Below, one piece after another: positions 1 through 7,368 of a DNA stretch of 18,446 nucleotides (position 1 is the stretch's first letter; each line of letters opens with the position of its first letter). A program made the translations under genes and the position numbers. The notes under the pieces are model-generated. The model worked only from the letters and a program-made list of their open reading frames with translations. It was not told the DNA's origin and did not search any database. Origin of the DNA: CAMAVH01 sp036500145 (GTDB taxonomy: Bacteria; Pseudomonadota; Alphaproteobacteria; SMXQ01); NCBI GenBank assembly GCA_036500145.1, contig DASYCO010000023.1, positions 1-18,446 of the forward strand, in the 5' to 3' direction.

Positions 1-216
1 CGCCACGTAGGGGCAGGTGCCGCGCGCCGTCAGCGTCAGGTAGTTGGAGAAGGACAGCTCGGTGACGTCGAACTCCTCGAAATGCAGCGCGCGGTGGAAC
101 ATCTCCTCGGGCTCGAGGTCGAGGAAGGTGACGTCGCACCCTTCCACCTTCACCCGCCCGTCCTCCAGCGCCTTCGTGCGGTCGTAGCCCCAGCAGGCAA
201 TCGAAATCGGATTCAT
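1..216 (-). CDS. 4,5-dihydroxyphthalate decarboxylase-like protein (partial, N-terminal 72 residues)
   Basis: The gene starts at 216 and runs off the left edge, so only the first 72 codons are visible. The peptide begins MNPISIACWGYDRTKALEDG, followed by a DVTFLDLEPEEMF segment and an EFDVTELSFSNYL segment. These match the N-terminus of the PhtD/Pht5 family, whose members share a periplasmic-binding-protein fold and decarboxylate 4,5-dihydroxyphthalate to protocatechuate. There is no signal peptide, so a cytoplasmic enzyme is more likely than a transport binding protein, although homologues are often annotated as ABC substrate-binding proteins. A GGA sits about 9 nt before the ATG. It is the last visible gene of a minus-strand series that includes two Rieske oxygenases, which fits a phthalate-like pathway. 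Family membership is fairly secure; the exact substrate is not. Confidence 0.75.
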   Translation of the reverse strand, partial: MNPISIACWGYDRTKALEDGRVKVEGCDVTFLDLEPEEMFHRALHFEEFDVTELSFSNYLTLTARGTCPYVA

Positions 217-258
217 CTGTACTCGTCCAAACCATGAAATGTTCTTGAATGCGCGAGA

Positions 259-278
259 GCGCCGGAACGATCCGGCGC
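259..278 (-). other. Intercistronic hairpin between Rieske gene 1 and the decarboxylase-like gene
   Basis: GCGCCGGA (259-266) and TCCGGCGC (271-278) form a perfect 8 bp stem with a 4-base loop in the 82 bp gap between the two genes. No T-run follows on the minus strand, so it looks like an mRNA-processing or stabilising stem, or a leaky attenuator, rather than a full intrinsic terminator. Confidence 0.5.
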
Positions 279-298
279 CCTCCTCTCGTCGTCGAGCG

Positions 299-1480
299 CT
301 AGATGCCCGTGCTCGCGGCCGGCGTGCCCGACAGCTTCCACTGCTTGAGCGGCCGCCCTTCCGTCATGGCCGTGAGCTCGCGCGCCAGGATGTGGCGGAA
401 CAAGGCGACCAGCACGTCGGAGCGGCCGAGGCGCTCATGCTCGAAGTCGGGGATGATCCCCTGGCCGACCTGCGCCACGTAGTCCTGGATATTGACGATG
501 TCGACGCGGTCCTTCAGGTCGTCGATGTGGACTTCGCCGCGCAACACCGCCTGCGCCGCTTCGCGCGCGTCGCTCAGCTTCGCCCGTTCCTTGCGGCGGA
601 TTTCGTTGCGCTCGCGATAGCGCTGCGCCGCCTCGCCGGTCAGGGCGACGTGGTTGACCATGAGGCTGCGGTGGTTCTCGTCGTCGATCGGCACGCGCCA
701 GCCGATGTGGTCCGCCCAGATGCCCGGATCTTCCTTTTCGGGAGAAGACTTGATGTGCAGCGCGTTGGGCCAGTAGAACGGCGCCATGCGGTCGATGCCG
801 TCGGGCCGGCGGCCATGCTTCAAGATGCCGTATTCGGTCTCGTCGCCGAAGATTTCCGGCAGCCCGCGCAATCCCGCCGTGGTGAAGGGCGAAGAGCGGT
901 GCACGAAAGCGGTATGGAGCGAATCCATGTTGCTTTCGAGATTGTTGTAGCAGTTGCAGTTGCGGATGTAGGTGCTGTTGGTCAGCACGCCTTCCTTCTC
1001 GAACTCGGGATAGCGCGGCAGCGGCGGCGCGTCGCCCTCGCCGAGGTAGGCGAAGATCAGCCCGAGATATTCCTCGGTCGGGTAGCTGCGGATCTGCACC
1101 GTGTCGGCGAAGCCCTCGCGCTCGGCCGGCGCCTCGGTGCACTGGCCTGAAGGATCGTACTTCCAGCCATGGTAGAAGCAGCGGAGCGAATCGCCCTCGA
1201 CCCAGCCGGTCGAAAGCTGCGTGCAGCGATGCGCGCAGCGCGGCGCCAGGATGTGCGCCACGCCGTCCTCGCCGCGGTAGAGGGTGAAGTCCTCGTTCAT
1301 GATGCGCAGCGGAAAGGCGCGGCCCGCCTTCAGGTCGCGGCCGAGGTAGACCGGATGCCAGAAGCGGCGCAGGTAGCGCCCCATGGCCGTGTCGGGCCCC
1401 GTGCGCACGAAGTCCTTGGGGCCGAATGAAGGCGCCTCGCCGCCTTTCTGCGGCGCTGCCATCGTCTGCGTCTGAGCCAT
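299..1480 (-). CDS. Rieske non-heme iron oxygenase, phthalate 4,5-dioxygenase-like oxygenase component (copy 1)
   Basis: This 393-residue protein is a ring-hydroxylating-type oxygenase alpha subunit. The [2Fe-2S] Rieske ligands are visible as C82-x-H84 and C101-x2-H104 (CAH and CFYH). The mononuclear iron site has the D186-x2-H189-x4-H194 pattern (MDSLHTAFVH), and D333 in the IQDYVAQ segment is the probable third ligand. Phthalate-dioxygenase-family proteins oxygenate aromatic or other small substrates in the cytoplasm, using electrons from a separate reductase, and none is present in this window. The start is supported by an AGGGAGA ribosome site 6-7 nt upstream. The gene lies between the binding-protein gene and the decarboxylase-like gene on the same strand, and its closest visible relative is the second oxygenase at 2676-3827. 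The substrate cannot be read from the sequence; demethylation or another monooxygenation is as possible as dihydroxylation. Confidence 0.9.
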   Translation of the reverse strand: MAQTQTMAAPQKGGEAPSFGPKDFVRTGPDTAMGRYLRRFWHPVYLGRDLKAGRAFPLRIMNEDFTLYRGEDGVAHILAPRCAHRCTQLSTGWVEGDSLRCFYHGWKYDPSGQCTEAPAEREGFADTVQIRSYPTEEYLGLIFAYLGEGDAPPLPRYPEFEKEGVLTNSTYIRNCNCYNNLESNMDSLHTAFVHRSSPFTTAGLRGLPEIFGDETEYGILKHGRRPDGIDRMAPFYWPNALHIKSSPEKEDPGIWADHIGWRVPIDDENHRSLMVNHVALTGEAAQRYRERNEIRRKERAKLSDAREAAQAVLRGEVHIDDLKDRVDIVNIQDYVAQVGQGIIPDFEHERLGRSDVLVALFRHILARELTAMTEGRPLKQWKLSGTPAASTGI

Positions 1481-1512
1481 GTCGTCTCTCCCTGAAATGC
1501 TGCGCGTGACGC

Positions 1513-1534
1513 GCCGCCCGTCCGCGCGGGCGGC
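1513..1534 (-). other. Hairpin immediately after the binding-protein stop codon
   Basis: GCCGCCCG (1513-1520) and CGGGCGGC (1527-1534) form a perfect 8 bp GC stem with a 6-base loop. It abuts the TAG stop (1535-1537) of the binding-protein gene. No T-tract follows. Stems in this position after binding-protein genes in other ABC operons are known to protect the upstream message and raise binding-protein yield; that role here is an inference. Confidence 0.55.
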
Positions 1535-2638
1535 CTACTTGTTGTTGCGGAAGATCTCCTGCACGGTCGTGACGACGCCATCCAGATCGGCCGCGTCATG
1601 CGTGCGGTAGAAGTTCGTGTCGACCAGCAGGAACTTGACGCCCTGCTGCTCGAGATTGCGGATGCCCACGTCGGTCTGCGAGCCTTCGAGCAGGTGCAGG
1701 TCCTGGAAGGTCGCCTCGTACATCAGCTTCTGCGCCTCCTTCGACAGCAGGTAGTTGATCCACAGCTTCGCCGCGTTCGGATGCGCCGACGTGGCCGGGA
1801 TGGCCTCGTAGAGGAACATGGCGATGGGCGCGTCGCTCGCCAGCGTGAAGCCGATCGGCGCGCCTTTGGCTGCCGGGGCCAGCGCGTTGCTCTGGCTGCA
1901 GGTCAGGCCGAACAGGTCGAACTCGCCGGTCGAGAGCCGGTCCGCCTCGTTGCAGCGCATGAGGCCGCTGACCTGGGCCGAGAGCTTCTTGGCGAACTCC
2001 AGCGTCTTTTCCTTGCCCCACATCTCCTTGGTCGCCAGGCGGTCGAAGCCGGAGGCGTAAGGCGTGGTCACGACGCGGCCCTTGAACTTGGGGTTCAGCA
2101 AGTCCTGGAAGGTCTTCGGGATGTCGTCGCCCTTGATGACGTCCTTGTTGTAGGCGATGCCCGGCGTGCTGGTCATGAAGGGGACGACGGCGCCGCCCTC
2201 CTCGCTCAGCTCGGGGCGCTGGATGTTCGGCGCCCAGCTCGCCCAGTCGACCTTCTCGGCGGCGCCGCCGTCGATCAGCGCGACCATGTGGTTGGCGTAG
2301 CCGGTGATGACGTCCGTCGTCGCCGGCCGCTTCGCCTGGTACTGCTGCACGACGGTCGCCACCATGTTCGGCATGGAGGGGCCCGGCGTGAAGCGCACGT
2401 CGAGGTTCAGGCCGTAATAGTCGTTCATGCCCTTCGAGAGCTTGCCGCTCGAGCTGCCGAGGCTGCCCTCGCCGACGACGATGGAGAGCTGCCCCTCCTT
2501 GCGCGCCGCCTCGATGATCTCCTTCAGCTTGGCGTTGCCGACGGCGCCCGGCGCGTCGGCGGCCATAGCCGGCGACGCCGCGACCGCCAGCCCCGCGAGC
2601 AGACCCAGCCACGGCAGCATCCGTTGATTCCTAGACAT
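1535..2638 (-). CDS. ABC transporter periplasmic substrate-binding protein (Fe3+/spermidine-putrescine type family)
   Basis: This 367-residue exported protein captures the substrate in the periplasm and delivers it to the permease encoded at 3901-5655. The N-terminus has basic residues, a hydrophobic core (MLPWLGLLAGLAVA) and an SPAMA-AD Sec signal-peptidase site near residues 26-27. The mature start, with KLKEIIEAARKEGQLSIVVGEGS, is typical of the FbpA/AfuA-PotD-like binding-protein superfamily. The paired tyrosines that bind iron in the C-terminal half of FbpA are not evident, so an organic anion is more likely than ferric iron. A GGGGAG ribosome site lies about 6 nt upstream of the ATG. 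The gene is sandwiched between two Rieske oxygenase genes, 37 nt after one and followed by a hairpin and then the other, which ties transport to oxygenation. The substrate is unknown. Confidence 0.85.
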   Translation of the reverse strand: MSRNQRMLPWLGLLAGLAVAASPAMAADAPGAVGNAKLKEIIEAARKEGQLSIVVGEGSLGSSSGKLSKGMNDYYGLNLDVRFTPGPSMPNMVATVVQQYQAKRPATTDVITGYANHMVALIDGGAAEKVDWASWAPNIQRPELSEEGGAVVPFMTSTPGIAYNKDVIKGDDIPKTFQDLLNPKFKGRVVTTPYASGFDRLATKEMWGKEKTLEFAKKLSAQVSGLMRCNEADRLSTGEFDLFGLTCSQSNALAPAAKGAPIGFTLASDAPIAMFLYEAIPATSAHPNAAKLWINYLLSKEAQKLMYEATFQDLHLLEGSQTDVGIRNLEQQGVKFLLVDTNFYRTHDAADLDGVVTTVQEIFRNNK

Positions 2639-2675
2639 GCGCGTTCTCCCCGTTCATGCGTTTCTTTATGGATTT

Positions 2676-3827
2676 CTAGGCGTCGACGCCGACGGTGGCC
2701 GCCAGGTCGGCGCGCCACTCCCAGGCCTTGTTCGGCTTGCCGGCGGCGAACGCCTTCATCTCGCGCAGCCAGATGGTGCGGATCAGCATGATGCCGACGT
2801 CGGACCGGCCGAGGCGCTCGTGCACGCGGTCGGCGATGGCGCCCTGGCCGAGCTGCGCCACGTCGTCCTGGATGCCGACGATGCCCGGATGGTCCTTCAG
2901 CTCCTCGATGTGGATCTCGCCGCGGCGGACGGCCGCCGCCAGCTCACGGGCGGGCCCGTCGCCTGCCGCGAACCGCTTGGCCTGGCGCGCGCGGTGCTTC
3001 TCGGCGGCCTCGCCCTTCAGGCGGTGCAGATGGATGTTGAAGCTGAGATGGCTGAGGTCGTCGATCGGCACGCGCCAGGCGAACAGGTCGCTCCAGCCTG
3101 CGTCGGGCCCCGTCGGCGACGACTTGATGTGCAGGATGTTCGGCATGCCGAGCTGCGTCACGCGCACGCCGACCCCTTCGCGCTTGGCGCTGAGCGCGAT
3201 GCCCCAGGGCGTCTCTTCCGCAGAGACGCGCGGCACGCCGATCAGGCCCCCTTCGGTGAAGGCGGAGCGGCGGTGGGCGAAGGCCACATGCACCGGATCG
3301 GCCTGGTTCTCGATGTTGTTGAAATAGTTGCAATCGCGGAAATAGAGCCGCGATTCGAGGATGCCTTCGTCTTCCAGGTCGCGGTAGCGCGGGAAGGCCG
3401 GCGGCTCGCCCTCGCCGAGATAGACGAAGATCAACCCGAGATATTCGCGCGTCGGGTAGCTGCGGATCTTCACGGTCGCGGCGTAGCCCTCGCGCTCGGC
3501 CGGCGCTTCGACGCACTGGCCGGACGCGTCGTACATCCAGCCGTGATAGAAGCAGCGCAGCGCGTCGCCCTCGACCCAGCCGGTCGAGAGCTGCGTGCAG
3601 CGGTGCGCGCAGCGCGGCTCCAGGACCTGCGCCGCCCCGCTCTCGCCGCGGTAGAGCACGAAGTCCTCGCTCATGACCCGCAGCGGCTTGGCGCGGCCCT
3701 TCGGCAGCTCCGCCGACACGGCCACGGGCTGCCAGAAGCTCCGCATGTAGCGGCCGGCGATGGTGCCGGGGCCCGTCCGCACGATGTCCGCATAGTCTCC
3801 CGCGATCGCGGCTCGGTCGTTCTGCAT
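2676..3827 (-). CDS. Rieske non-heme iron oxygenase, phthalate dioxygenase-like oxygenase component (copy 2)
   Basis: This 383-residue protein has Rieske ligands at C73-x-H75 and C92-x2-H95, and an iron-site D177-x2-H180-x4-H185 (ADPVHVAFAH) with D321 as probable third ligand. I chose the ATG at 3827 over the in-frame ATG at 3842 because the upstream ATG lies inside the ribosome site: GGGAGG precedes the 3827 codon by about 7 nt. In a 70-residue block covering the Rieske domain, 60 positions are identical to the oxygenase at 299-1480. The second half, which forms the substrate pocket, has diverged much more. It is therefore a paralogue with probably a different or successive substrate. It lies between the permease gene and the binding-protein gene. 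No reductase or ferredoxin partner is visible nearby. Confidence 0.9.
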   Translation of the reverse strand: MQNDRAAIAGDYADIVRTGPGTIAGRYMRSFWQPVAVSAELPKGRAKPLRVMSEDFVLYRGESGAAQVLEPRCAHRCTQLSTGWVEGDALRCFYHGWMYDASGQCVEAPAEREGYAATVKIRSYPTREYLGLIFVYLGEGEPPAFPRYRDLEDEGILESRLYFRDCNYFNNIENQADPVHVAFAHRRSAFTEGGLIGVPRVSAEETPWGIALSAKREGVGVRVTQLGMPNILHIKSSPTGPDAGWSDLFAWRVPIDDLSHLSFNIHLHRLKGEAAEKHRARQAKRFAAGDGPARELAAAVRRGEIHIEELKDHPGIVGIQDDVAQLGQGAIADRVHERLGRSDVGIMLIRTIWLREMKAFAAGKPNKAWEWRADLAATVGVDA

Positions 3828-3848
3828 CGCTCTTCCTCCCATCGCGTC

Positions 3849-3916
3849 GGCCCTCTCGTCCGAGGGGCCGCTTCGCCTGATTGCCTAACGCCGCATCGGC
3901 TCAGCTGCCGATGCGG
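3849..3916 (-). other. Tandem hairpins at the permease stop codon / Rieske 2 leader
   Basis: CCGCATCGGC (3891-3900) and GCCGATGCGG (3907-3916) are perfect 10 bp arms around a 6-base loop that contains the permease TGA stop (3901-3903). A second, slightly bulged stem follows: GGCCCTC at 3849-3855 and GAGGGGCC at 3862-3869. No T-run follows. They could separate or stabilise the two parts of the message, or partly terminate it. Confidence 0.5.
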
Positions 3917-5655
3917 GCCTTTCCCGAGTAGCGCCAGTAGACGACGACCAGCGGCATCAGCAGCGCCATCATGATGAGGTTCGCCGCCGCCGCCATGTTG
4001 AGCGAGCCGTTGTACCAAAGGCTCCACACCGCCACCGAAAAGGTGATGTTGTCCGGCGAGAACAGGATGGTGGGGATCGTCAGCTCGCGGAAGGTGAGCA
4101 GCGCCATCCACAGCCAGCCCGACAGCAGCGCCGGCTTCACCAGCGGCAGGATCACCAGCCGCAGCACGTCGAGCATGGAGGCGCCCGAGGTGTAGGCCGC
4201 CTCCTCCAGCTCCTGGTGGATCTGGATCAGGGCGCCGTTGGTGATGCGGCTGCCGAAGCTGAGCATGCCGACCGCCATGACGATGACCACGAGGGCGAGC
4301 GATCCCGAAAGGTCGATGGCGCCCGTCAGCACGAACATGGCGAACACCATCGCGACGAAGGCGAACACGGTGCTCGGCACCGCATGCGGCAGGAAGGCGA
4401 TGAAGTCGAAGGCGATGCGGAAGCGGCTGCGGCTGCGCAGCACGACCCAGGAGAAGATCAGGCTCATGGCGAGCGCCAAGGCCGGCACCGTCACCATGAG
4501 GATGGCCGTATTGCCCAGCCCGCGCCCGAGCAGCGCCCAGTTGAGGTTCTCGTAGTTGCGGAACGACAGGTTGGCGACCGCCTTCATCGAGAAGGCCTGG
4601 AAATAGGGCAGCAGCGACGCCCATACCATCATCAGCAGGGGCATCAGCTTGGCGATGACCATGTAGAAGACGACGAAGCTCCAGGCGGCGAGGCTCCAGC
4701 CGCCGAGGCGGATCAGCTTCGGCCGGTAGGCCTTGCCCGAGACGACGCGGTACTTGCGCGACTGCACCAGCACGCGGCTGTACCACCAGCTTAGCAGCAG
4801 GGCGAGGACGATCATGAAGCTGGCGAAGGCCGCCACCAGCCCGTAGCGCGGCACGCCGTTGAGCGGGTTCGACATGACGTAGAGGTAGGTGCTGAAGGTG
4901 TAGATGCGGTTGCCCATGCCGATGACGAGCGGCACGTCGAAGGCGCCGATGCCGATGGTGAAGACGTAGAGGCCCGAGGCCAGCAGCCCCGGCCAGACCA
5001 GCGGCAGGGTCACGCAGCGCAGCGTCGTGAAGAAATTCGCGCCGCTCATCTGCGCCGATTCCTCCAGGCTCGAATCCATCGAGCGCAGGCTCGCCGCCGT
5101 CAGCACGAAGACGACCGAGGCCAGCCCCAGGCCCTGGATCAGGCCCATGCCCGGCACGTTGATGATGTCGAACGGCGCCTGCGCCAGGCCGAGCAGGTTC
5201 TTCAGCCAGACGTTGAGCATCCCGATGCGCGGATGCAGCAGGAACAGCCAGCCCATGGCGGTGAAGAAGCTCGGGATGAAGACGCCGATGGTCATGAAGG
5301 TGTAGATCAGCGACTTGCCCTTCACGTCCGTGCGCTCGACGATCCAGGCGATCGGCACGCCGAACAGGAAGGCGACGGCGAGCGTGCTGAGCGAGAAGCC
5401 GAGCGTGTTCAGGAAGGCCTTGTAGGCGAAGGGATCGGAATAGAGCCCGATGTAATGCTGGAAGGTGAGCGTCGAGACGAGCACGGTCTCGCGCAGGCTG
5501 ATCCACACGGTGCCGATCAGCAGGCCCACGATGACGAGGGCCGGCGCCAGCGCCAGCAGCACCATCACCTGCATCGGGCTGACGCGCAGGCGTCCCAGCC
5601 CCGCCAGCCGGAGGAGACCCGGCTCCCGCGTGAACGCTCCGCTCGTCAACGTCAT
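3901..5655 (-). CDS. ABC transporter permease, fused two-domain (FbpB/SfuB-like)
   Basis: This 584-residue inner-membrane protein contains two fused binding-protein-dependent permease domains, the usual arrangement for ferric-iron-type importers. Each half has several hydrophobic segments and a cytoplasmic coupling (EAA) loop: residues about 198-222 (EESAQMSGANFFTTLR then LPL) and 484-509 (EEAAYTSGASMLDVLR then LPLVKPAL). It should form the channel for the binding protein at 1535-2638 and be energised by the ATPase at 6253-7368. The start is slightly ambiguous: AGGAGG abuts the ATG at 5655 directly, whereas the in-frame TTG at 5649 is spaced ideally from it. It is the first gene of the minus-strand series, with a leader of up to about 300 nt from the candidate promoter near 5976-5998. 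Confidence 0.9.
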   Translation of the reverse strand: MTLTSGAFTREPGLLRLAGLGRLRVSPMQVMVLLALAPALVIVGLLIGTVWISLRETVLVSTLTFQHYIGLYSDPFAYKAFLNTLGFSLSTLAVAFLFGVPIAWIVERTDVKGKSLIYTFMTIGVFIPSFFTAMGWLFLLHPRIGMLNVWLKNLLGLAQAPFDIINVPGMGLIQGLGLASVVFVLTAASLRSMDSSLEESAQMSGANFFTTLRCVTLPLVWPGLLASGLYVFTIGIGAFDVPLVIGMGNRIYTFSTYLYVMSNPLNGVPRYGLVAAFASFMIVLALLLSWWYSRVLVQSRKYRVVSGKAYRPKLIRLGGWSLAAWSFVVFYMVIAKLMPLLMMVWASLLPYFQAFSMKAVANLSFRNYENLNWALLGRGLGNTAILMVTVPALALAMSLIFSWVVLRSRSRFRIAFDFIAFLPHAVPSTVFAFVAMVFAMFVLTGAIDLSGSLALVVIVMAVGMLSFGSRITNGALIQIHQELEEAAYTSGASMLDVLRLVILPLVKPALLSGWLWMALLTFRELTIPTILFSPDNITFSVAVWSLWYNGSLNMAAAANLIMMALLMPLVVVYWRYSGKARIGS

Positions 5656-6252
5656 CCTCCTCGTTCGGGCGCCTTCGCAGACGCCGATCCCATGCAGGGC
5701 CGCAGCGCGCCTCAGGCGTCCGAAGACGGAATGCGCAGGCAGCGGACCTGTTTCGGCAAGGCGACGGAGAGGACATGCGAATGCAGCCGCGCAGCCGGCA
5801 TGGCGCGCGTGGATCGCAGGATGGTTTCAGGACGCGCAGGCACAAGCGCCTGACAGATCGTCATCAGCCGTATCCTCCCGGGTTCGCTGCTGCGCTTTGT
5901 CGGAGAGGCGATCCTCGCGGAAGAAAAATCCCGCAGGGCCTATGCCGCTGGCAGCTAGCTTTGTGCTTCAGTCTTTTTATATGTTCGTTATTCGAACAAG
6001 CGTTCGTTTCTCGAACAAATTATCAGTCGTTACGAACAAGAGAGTCAAGCGGTTCGCCCGGCGGAGGCTCTAGCGAAATCGGCATAGGCCGCGATGCGGC
6101 TGCCGTTTCTTCAGGCATCGCAGATGCGCCGCGAGATCATGCGGCCTGAATGGACCGACGTGAGGCGCGATTGCGCCAGCGATTTCATTCATGCACTATT
6201 TGCGCGCGGCGCAGACCGCGAAAAAAATAAACCGTGCTGGGAGCGAGCGAAC
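5656..6252. other. Divergent intergenic regulatory region, no convincing gene
   Basis: About 600 bp lie between the permease and ATPase start codons. Short open frames exist on both strands, but I see no start with a good ribosome site or recognisable protein. Base composition changes from GC-rich near the permease to AT-richer at about 5970-6045, where the operator array lies. A TATAAA-like -10 element reading toward the permease is at 5976-5981. A CAGGC/GCCTG stem is at 5837-5852. A small stem (6205-6220) followed by seven A residues (6221-6227) lies just upstream of the ATPase ribosome site. The ATPase frame stays open upstream to 6094, but that extension resembles no ABC protein. Confidence 0.5.
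5982..6038. promoter_or_regulatory. Operator array: two GTTCG-N5-CGAAC palindromes plus a third half-site
   Basis: TGTTCG-N5-CGAACA spans 5982-5998 with perfect arms. GTTCG-N5-CGAAC spans 6002-6016. A lone CGAACA follows at 6033-6038. The CGAACAA units begin at 5993, 6012 and 6033, that is 19 and 21 bp apart, or about two helical turns, so proteins bound there would face the same side. The array sits just upstream of a TATAAA element (5976-5981) pointing to the permease operon. The spacing and sequence resemble operators of IclR-family catabolic regulators such as PcaR/PobR, but no regulator gene is in the window, so the binding protein is unknown. Confidence 0.65.
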
Positions 6253-7368
6253 ATGATCCGGGTCGACAGCCTGAACATGACCTATGGCGCGGGCAAGAAC
6301 CTGCACCACGCGGTCCGCGACGTGTCGTTCGAAGTCGAGCGCGGCCTCTTCTACACTCTGCTCGGCCCGAGCGGCTGCGGCAAGACAACGACGCTGCGCT
6401 GCATCGCCGGGCTGGAACGGCCCGACAGCGGGCTGATCCGCATCGGCGACGAGACCGTCTTCTCCTCGTTCGACGGCAGCTGGGTGCCGTCGGCGCGCCG
6501 CCACATCGGCATGGTCTTCCAGTCCTACGCCATCTGGCCGCACTACGACGTGTTCGAGAACGTCGCCTTCCCGCTGCGCCGCATCCGCCCGCGCATCAGC
6601 CAGGCGGACATCGCCGCGCGCGTGCTGCGCAGCCTCGAGCTGGTGCAGCTCGGCAGCCTCGAGCGCCGCCCCGCCACCGACCTCAGCGGCGGCCAGCAGC
6701 AGCGCCTGGCGCTGGCCCGCGCGCTGGTCTTCGAGCCGCGCGTGCTGCTGCTCGACGAGCCGCTCAGCAACCTCGACGCCAAGCTGCGCGAGGAGATGCG
6801 CTCCGAGCTGAAGCATCTCACCAAGCGGCTCGGCATCACCACCGTCTTCGTCACCCACGAGCAGGTCGAGGCCCTCACCATGTCGGACCGCATCGCGGTG
6901 ATGAACAAGGGCCGCATCGTCCAGGAAGGGACAGCCGCCGAGATCTACAAGGCGCCGGCCGACGCCTTCGTCGCCGACTTCATCGGCAAGACCAACCTGA
7001 TCGAAGGCCGCGTGCGCGAGACGCGGCGCAGCGGCGAACGCTTTCAGAGCCGCGTCGATTCGCCCATCGGCGACCTGCTCTGCTGGTCGCGCTCGAACGT
7101 CGCGGCCGACGAGAAGGTGCTCGTCTCGGTGCGGCCGGAGAACATCTTCATGGCCGCCGACGGCACCTCGTCCGACCACAACCTGTTCTCGGGCCGCTTC
7201 TCGGAATCCGTCTTCATCGGCAACGCCATGGAATGCACGGTGCAGGTCGGCGGCCAGGCCATCAAGGTGCAGATCCACCCGGGCCAGGCGCGCGAGCCGA
7301 ACGACCAGGTGACCTTCCAGATCAGCATCGACGACTGCCAGATGCTGGCCGGCGGCAGCGCCGCCTGA
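6253..7368 (+). CDS. ABC transporter ATP-binding protein (FbpC/PotA-type importer ATPase)
   Basis: This 371-residue protein hydrolyses ATP to drive import through the permease encoded divergently at 3901-5655. Walker A is GPSGCGKT (38-45), the Q-loop is Q90, the signature LSGGQ is at 144-148, Walker B is VLLLDEP (164-170), and the switch histidine is H202 (VTHEQ). The C-terminal part, about 285-360, has the VSVRPENI-type TOBE fold found in PotA, FbpC and MalK relatives. I start it at 6253, where homology begins (MIRVDSLNMTYG) and a GGGAG lies about 9 nt upstream; an in-frame ATG at 6094 would add 53 residues unlike the family. It ends seven bases from the convergent exporter gene. Importer identity is secure; the substrate is inferred only from neighbours. 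Confidence 0.92.
   Translation: MIRVDSLNMTYGAGKNLHHAVRDVSFEVERGLFYTLLGPSGCGKTTTLRCIAGLERPDSGLIRIGDETVFSSFDGSWVPSARRHIGMVFQSYAIWPHYDVFENVAFPLRRIRPRISQADIAARVLRSLELVQLGSLERRPATDLSGGQQQRLALARALVFEPRVLLLDEPLSNLDAKLREEMRSELKHLTKRLGITTVFVTHEQVEALTMSDRIAVMNKGRIVQEGTAAEIYKAPADAFVADFIGKTNLIEGRVRETRRSGERFQSRVDSPIGDLLCWSRSNVAADEKVLVSVRPENIFMAADGTSSDHNLFSGRFSESVFIGNAMECTVQVGGQAIKVQIHPGQAREPNDQVTFQISIDDCQMLAGGSAA

Noticed and set aside
3671..5845. Long open frame (724 codons) overlapping the permease gene on the same strand
   Set aside because: Its translation is rich in Arg, Ala, Gly, His and Pro with no membrane segments or motifs, while the other frame encodes a textbook permease. It is a high-GC shadow frame.
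5982..6038. Alphaproteobacterial LexA (SOS) box
   Set aside because: LexA sites there are GTTC-N7-GTTC direct repeats with an 11 bp period; here the same-orientation units are 19 and 21 bp apart and form inverted repeats.
6205..6228. Intrinsic terminator before the ATPase gene
   Set aside because: The stem CGCGG/CCGCG is followed by A residues on the plus strand, not T residues, and on the minus strand the T-run precedes the stem, so neither direction gives a terminator.
6094..6252. N-terminal extension of the ATPase from an upstream ATG
   Set aside because: The 53 extra residues show no resemblance to ABC proteins, and a suitable ribosome site precedes the ATG at 6253.
1535..7368. Ferric-iron uptake system (FbpABC)
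   Set aside because: The protein families fit, but the iron-binding tyrosine pair is not evident in the binding protein, and the genes are interleaved with oxygenase and decarboxylase-like genes.
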